NCBI GenBank assembly: GCA_017448375.1
Contig: JAFSLR010000089.1
Span: forward strand, 1 to 8,555
From: Synergistaceae bacterium
Lineage (GTDB): Bacteria > Synergistota > Synergistia > Synergistales > Aminobacteriaceae
Reading direction: 5' to 3'
Length of the DNA: 8,555 nt
Shown: in pieces, positions 6,840-8,555 of the stretch
How positions within the stretch are numbered: position 1 is the stretch's first letter
Layout: the number at the start of each line of letters is the position of its first letter
Position numbers and translations under genes: made by a program
Notes under the pieces: model-generated
What the model was told of the DNA's origin: nothing
What the model saw: only the letters and a program-made list of their open reading frames with translations
Database searches by the model: none

Positions 6840-8132
6840 CTACTTCCACATCGGTGAATATCTGTCGAGTTTTGCGTATTTTGCGGTTTCGCCGAGATCT
6901 TCCTCGATTCTGAGAAGCTGGTTGTACTTTGCGATTCTGTCGGTGCGTGCAATGCTTCCCGTCTTAATCTGTCCTGCGCGTGTTGCGACCGCCAAGTCAG
7001 CAATGAAAGTATCAGCTGTTTCACCCGAACGGTGAGAGACTACAGCCGCGTAACCTGCCTCACCGGCCATGCGGATAACCTGCAATGTCTCGCTGACTGT
7101 ACCTATCTGGTTGAGCTTGACGAGAACTGCATTTGCTACCCCCTCAGAGATACCCTTTGCGAGGATTTTCGGGTTCGTAACAAAAAGGTCATCGCCGACA
7201 AGCTGAATCTTTTTGCCGAGTGAAGCCGTGAGAGCTGCCCAGCCTTCCCAGTCATCTTCAGCACAGCCGTCTTCGATTGAGATTACGGGGTAATTGCTTG
7301 TGAGGTCTTCATACATTCTGACGAGGTCTGCTGATGAATATTCTGCGCCTCCGCTCTTTGTGAAGACGTACTTGTTCTTCTTCGTGTCAAAGAACTCTGA
7401 TGATGCAACGTCAAGCGCAAAGCTCACATCATCGCCGGGCCTGTAACCAGCTTTGTTGACGGCCTCCATGAGAAGGTCGAGTGCCTCGCGGTTATCTTTG
7501 AGGTTGGGAGCGAATCCGCCTTCATCGCCTACGCCTGTTGAATATCCGCGTGCTTTGGTGCAGCCTTTGAGGGCGTGATAGACTTCTGCGCCCATTCTGA
7601 GAGCCTCTGAGAACGACTCAGCGTTGTGAGGGACAATCATAAATTCCTGAAAATCGACTGTTGAGTCCGCGTGAGCTCCTCCGTTGATGACGTTCATCAT
7701 GGGAGTCGGGAGAAGTCCGCCGCCGATGCCGCCGAGCCATGAATACAGCGGTACACCGTGCGACTCTGCCGCTGCTCTTGCGTTCGCCATTGAGACTCCG
7801 AGAATTGCGTTTGCTCCGAGCTTTGATTTTCCTTCTGTGCCGTCAAGGGCTATCATTGCGCGGTCAAGTGCTCCCTGATCGTCTGCGTCCATTCCGAGAA
7901 TTTCGGGGGCGATTTTCTCGTTCACGTTCTCTACTGCGTGCTGAACGCCTTTTCAGTTGTAGCGTGCTTCCTTGTCGCGGAGCTCTAATGCCTCGTGGAC
8001 TCCCGTTGATGCTCCCGAAGGAACAGCGGCGCGCCCCATTGAGCCGTCTTCAAGGTAAACGTCAACTTCTACTGTGGGATTGCCTCTTGAATCAAGAATT
8101 TCACGGCCGTGTACACCTATTATTGATGCCAT
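6840..8132 (-). pseudogene. eno: Enolase (phosphopyruvate hydratase) with one in-frame TGA at codon 60
   Basis: Enolase interconverts 2-phosphoglycerate and phosphoenolpyruvate in glycolysis and gluconeogenesis. The locus runs from an ATG at 8132 with a strong AGGAGG site (8142-8147) to TAG at 6840, 430 codons, the normal family length. Codons 1-59 give a standard N-terminus (GREILDSRGNPTVEVDVYLE, then the PSGASTG mobile loop near 38-44). Codon 60 is TGA (7953-7955) where the family motif RY-x-G-KG has Gly. The frame then continues intact: H154 (NGGAHA), E204 (GDEGG), metal ligands D241, E287 and D314, K339 (VLVKLNQIGT), H367 (SHRSGET) and K390. Reinitiation at GTG 7925 would make a 361-residue product lacking the first β-domain part and the mobile loop. 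I label it a pseudogene because the frame is interrupted as sequenced. A sequencing error or UGA readthrough in a functional gene is equally plausible. It heads the ridA-yajC-secD-secF run. Confidence 0.85.
7953..7955 (-). other. In-frame TGA interrupting eno at a conserved glycine position
   Basis: On the minus strand codon 60 reads TGA in the context TAC AAC TGA AAA GGC. The flanking residues match the enolase pattern RY-N-G-KGV, so GGA to TGA (a single G to T) accounts for it. There is no frameshift: upstream and downstream parts stay in the same frame. Confidence 0.9.
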
Positions 8133-8141
8133 TGAAAATTT

Positions 8142-8179
8142 CCTCCTGTTGAAATAATTAATTTTATGCAGTTATTATA
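8142..8179 (-). promoter_or_regulatory. Possible eno promoter -10 box and strong ribosome binding site
   Basis: The 64-base gap between the S4 gene and eno contains a perfect TATAAT on the minus strand (8174-8179) and an AGGAGG site (8142-8147), 9 bases before the eno ATG. No convincing -35 is present at 17 bases upstream (TTTTAA only), so the promoter is weakly supported while the ribosome binding site is clear. The 12-base leader CAACAGGAGGAA is identical to that before the S4 gene. Confidence 0.45.
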
Positions 8180-8196
8180 AATGCCCGTTCAAAAAA

Positions 8197-8472
8197 TTAA
8201 AATGGTTTTTCGTCCGGCTTGACTGTACGCTCCTCTAATTGTTCCCATGAAATTGTTTTGGGTCTCTTTAACATGGCCTCATCTGCACAGAGAACTTTTA
8301 CTTTCAGAACACGGTTAACATATGCAACTTCAATCACGTTATTTTCATGGACTTCACTTGACGGTTTGCATTCTCTGCCTTCGAGTCTGACTGCTCCGAG
8401 TTCAATCATTTCCTGCGCAACTGTCCTGCGTTTTACGAGTCTTGCCAGCTTTAAATATTTATCAAGCCTCAT
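8197..8472 (-). CDS. rqcP: S4-domain RNA-binding protein, RqcP/YabO-HslR type
   Basis: A 91-residue protein made almost entirely of an S4 RNA-binding domain: MRLDKYLKLARLVKRRTVAQ at 1-20, then GAVRLEGRECKPSSEV (26-41) and a C-terminal β-strand pair (VIEVAYVNRVLKVKVL at 46-61). The RLDK-x-LK...RLVKRR pattern matches Bacillus RqcP (YabO), which binds stalled 50S-peptidyl-tRNA complexes and helps RqcH add C-terminal alanine tails in ribosome quality control. The related E. coli Hsp15 also binds stalled 50S subunits. A short acidic/basic tail of about 25 residues follows. The ATG is supported by AGGAGG at 8484-8489, 11 bases upstream, and a good promoter lies just beyond. It is 64 bases upstream of eno and may be co-transcribed with it. 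The family is clear; the RqcP assignment over a generic S4 protein rests on size and motif pattern. Confidence 0.82.
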   Translation of the reverse strand: MRLDKYLKLARLVKRRTVAQEMIELGAVRLEGRECKPSSEVHENNVIEVAYVNRVLKVKVLCADEAMLKRPKTISWEQLEERTVKPDEKPF

Positions 8473-8515
8473 TATGATTCGTTCCTCCTGTTGTAAATAT
8501 AAAAATTATGTGTAG

Positions 8516-8543
8516 CTTATATCATTACACTACAATATGTTAA
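8516..8543 (-). promoter_or_regulatory. Sigma-70-type promoter for the S4 gene (and perhaps eno operon)
   Basis: On the minus strand, TTAACA (8538-8543) and TATAAG (8516-8521) are separated by 16 bases. A TGA triplet lies directly before the -10, making it an extended (TGn) -10 element. The surroundings are strongly AT-rich. Transcription would begin about 35-40 bases before the S4 start codon. No clear operator or riboswitch is seen in the short leader. Confidence 0.6.
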
Positions 8544-8555
8544 TTATCGAATAAG

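Noticed and set aside
7953..7955. Selenocysteine codon in eno
   Set aside because: The position is glycine, not cysteine, in the family, and I see no clear SECIS-like hairpin just downstream.
7739..8152. Plus-strand open frame of 137 codons opposite eno
   Set aside because: It is antisense to the conserved enolase frame, is rich in Leu/Arg as expected for a shadow, and has no recognisable domain or good ribosome binding site.
8158..8200. Inverted repeat TTAATTTT / AAAATTAA between the S4 gene and eno as a terminator
   Set aside because: The arms are AT-only, the loop is 27 bases and no T-tract follows in the right place, so a stable terminator hairpin is unlikely.
1..8555. General reassignment of UGA to glycine in this organism
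   Set aside because: TGA ends the first phosphatase and secD in classic overlapping arrangements. Reading these as sense adds only a few residues before another stop. The many glycines in the other genes use GGN only.
1..8555. Mobile elements, CRISPR arrays, tRNA or rRNA genes
   Set aside because: No transposase frame, regularly spaced repeats or tRNA/rRNA-like sequence was seen on either strand.

Overview
The window holds ten protein-coding loci in two convergent blocks and has no gene-free stretch over 300 bases. Base composition is mid-range. Ribosome binding sites are strong (AGGAGG/GGAGG), and secD and secF are separate genes preceded by yajC. Combined with a serine-phosphatase/anti-sigma cassette, this suggests an anaerobic gut- or rumen-type bacterium, possibly of the Synergistota. 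That assignment is an impression from gene style and content; no marker here proves it.

Left block, plus strand, 1-3714: a signalling cassette with overlapping or nearly touching genes. It contains a 5'-truncated SpoIIE/PP2C-type serine phosphatase; a full-length paralogue with two membrane segments, an extracytoplasmic sensor region and a HAMP linker; a small HATPase of the RsbW/SpoIIAB anti-sigma type; and a fusion of a P-loop ATPase domain with a cyclic-nucleotide-binding-like domain. This resembles a partner-switching module in which a membrane sensor controls a phosphatase that acts on an anti-anti-sigma (STAS) protein, which in turn controls an anti-sigma kinase. No STAS protein and no sigma factor are visible in the window. 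A GC-rich hairpin with T-tracts (about 3721-3757) closes the block and probably ends transcription from both sides.

Right block, minus strand, 8543 down to 3767: housekeeping genes in the order S4-domain protein (RqcP-like), enolase, RidA, YajC, SecD, SecF. A good promoter precedes the S4 gene and a possible second -10 box precedes enolase. Enolase through secF are so tightly packed that they probably form one transcription unit linking central metabolism with the Sec translocon accessory complex.

The most striking point is that the enolase reading frame is complete and well conserved except for one in-frame TGA (7953-7955) at a position that is normally glycine. One base change (GGA to TGA) explains it. 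It may be a real nonsense mutation, a sequencing or assembly error, or UGA readthrough. A second oddity is that the full-length phosphatase and the anti-sigma factor lie in the same frame, separated only by a TGA and one alanine codon. TGA nevertheless looks like a normal stop in this genome, because it ends other genes in classic overlaps and is absent from the remaining frames.
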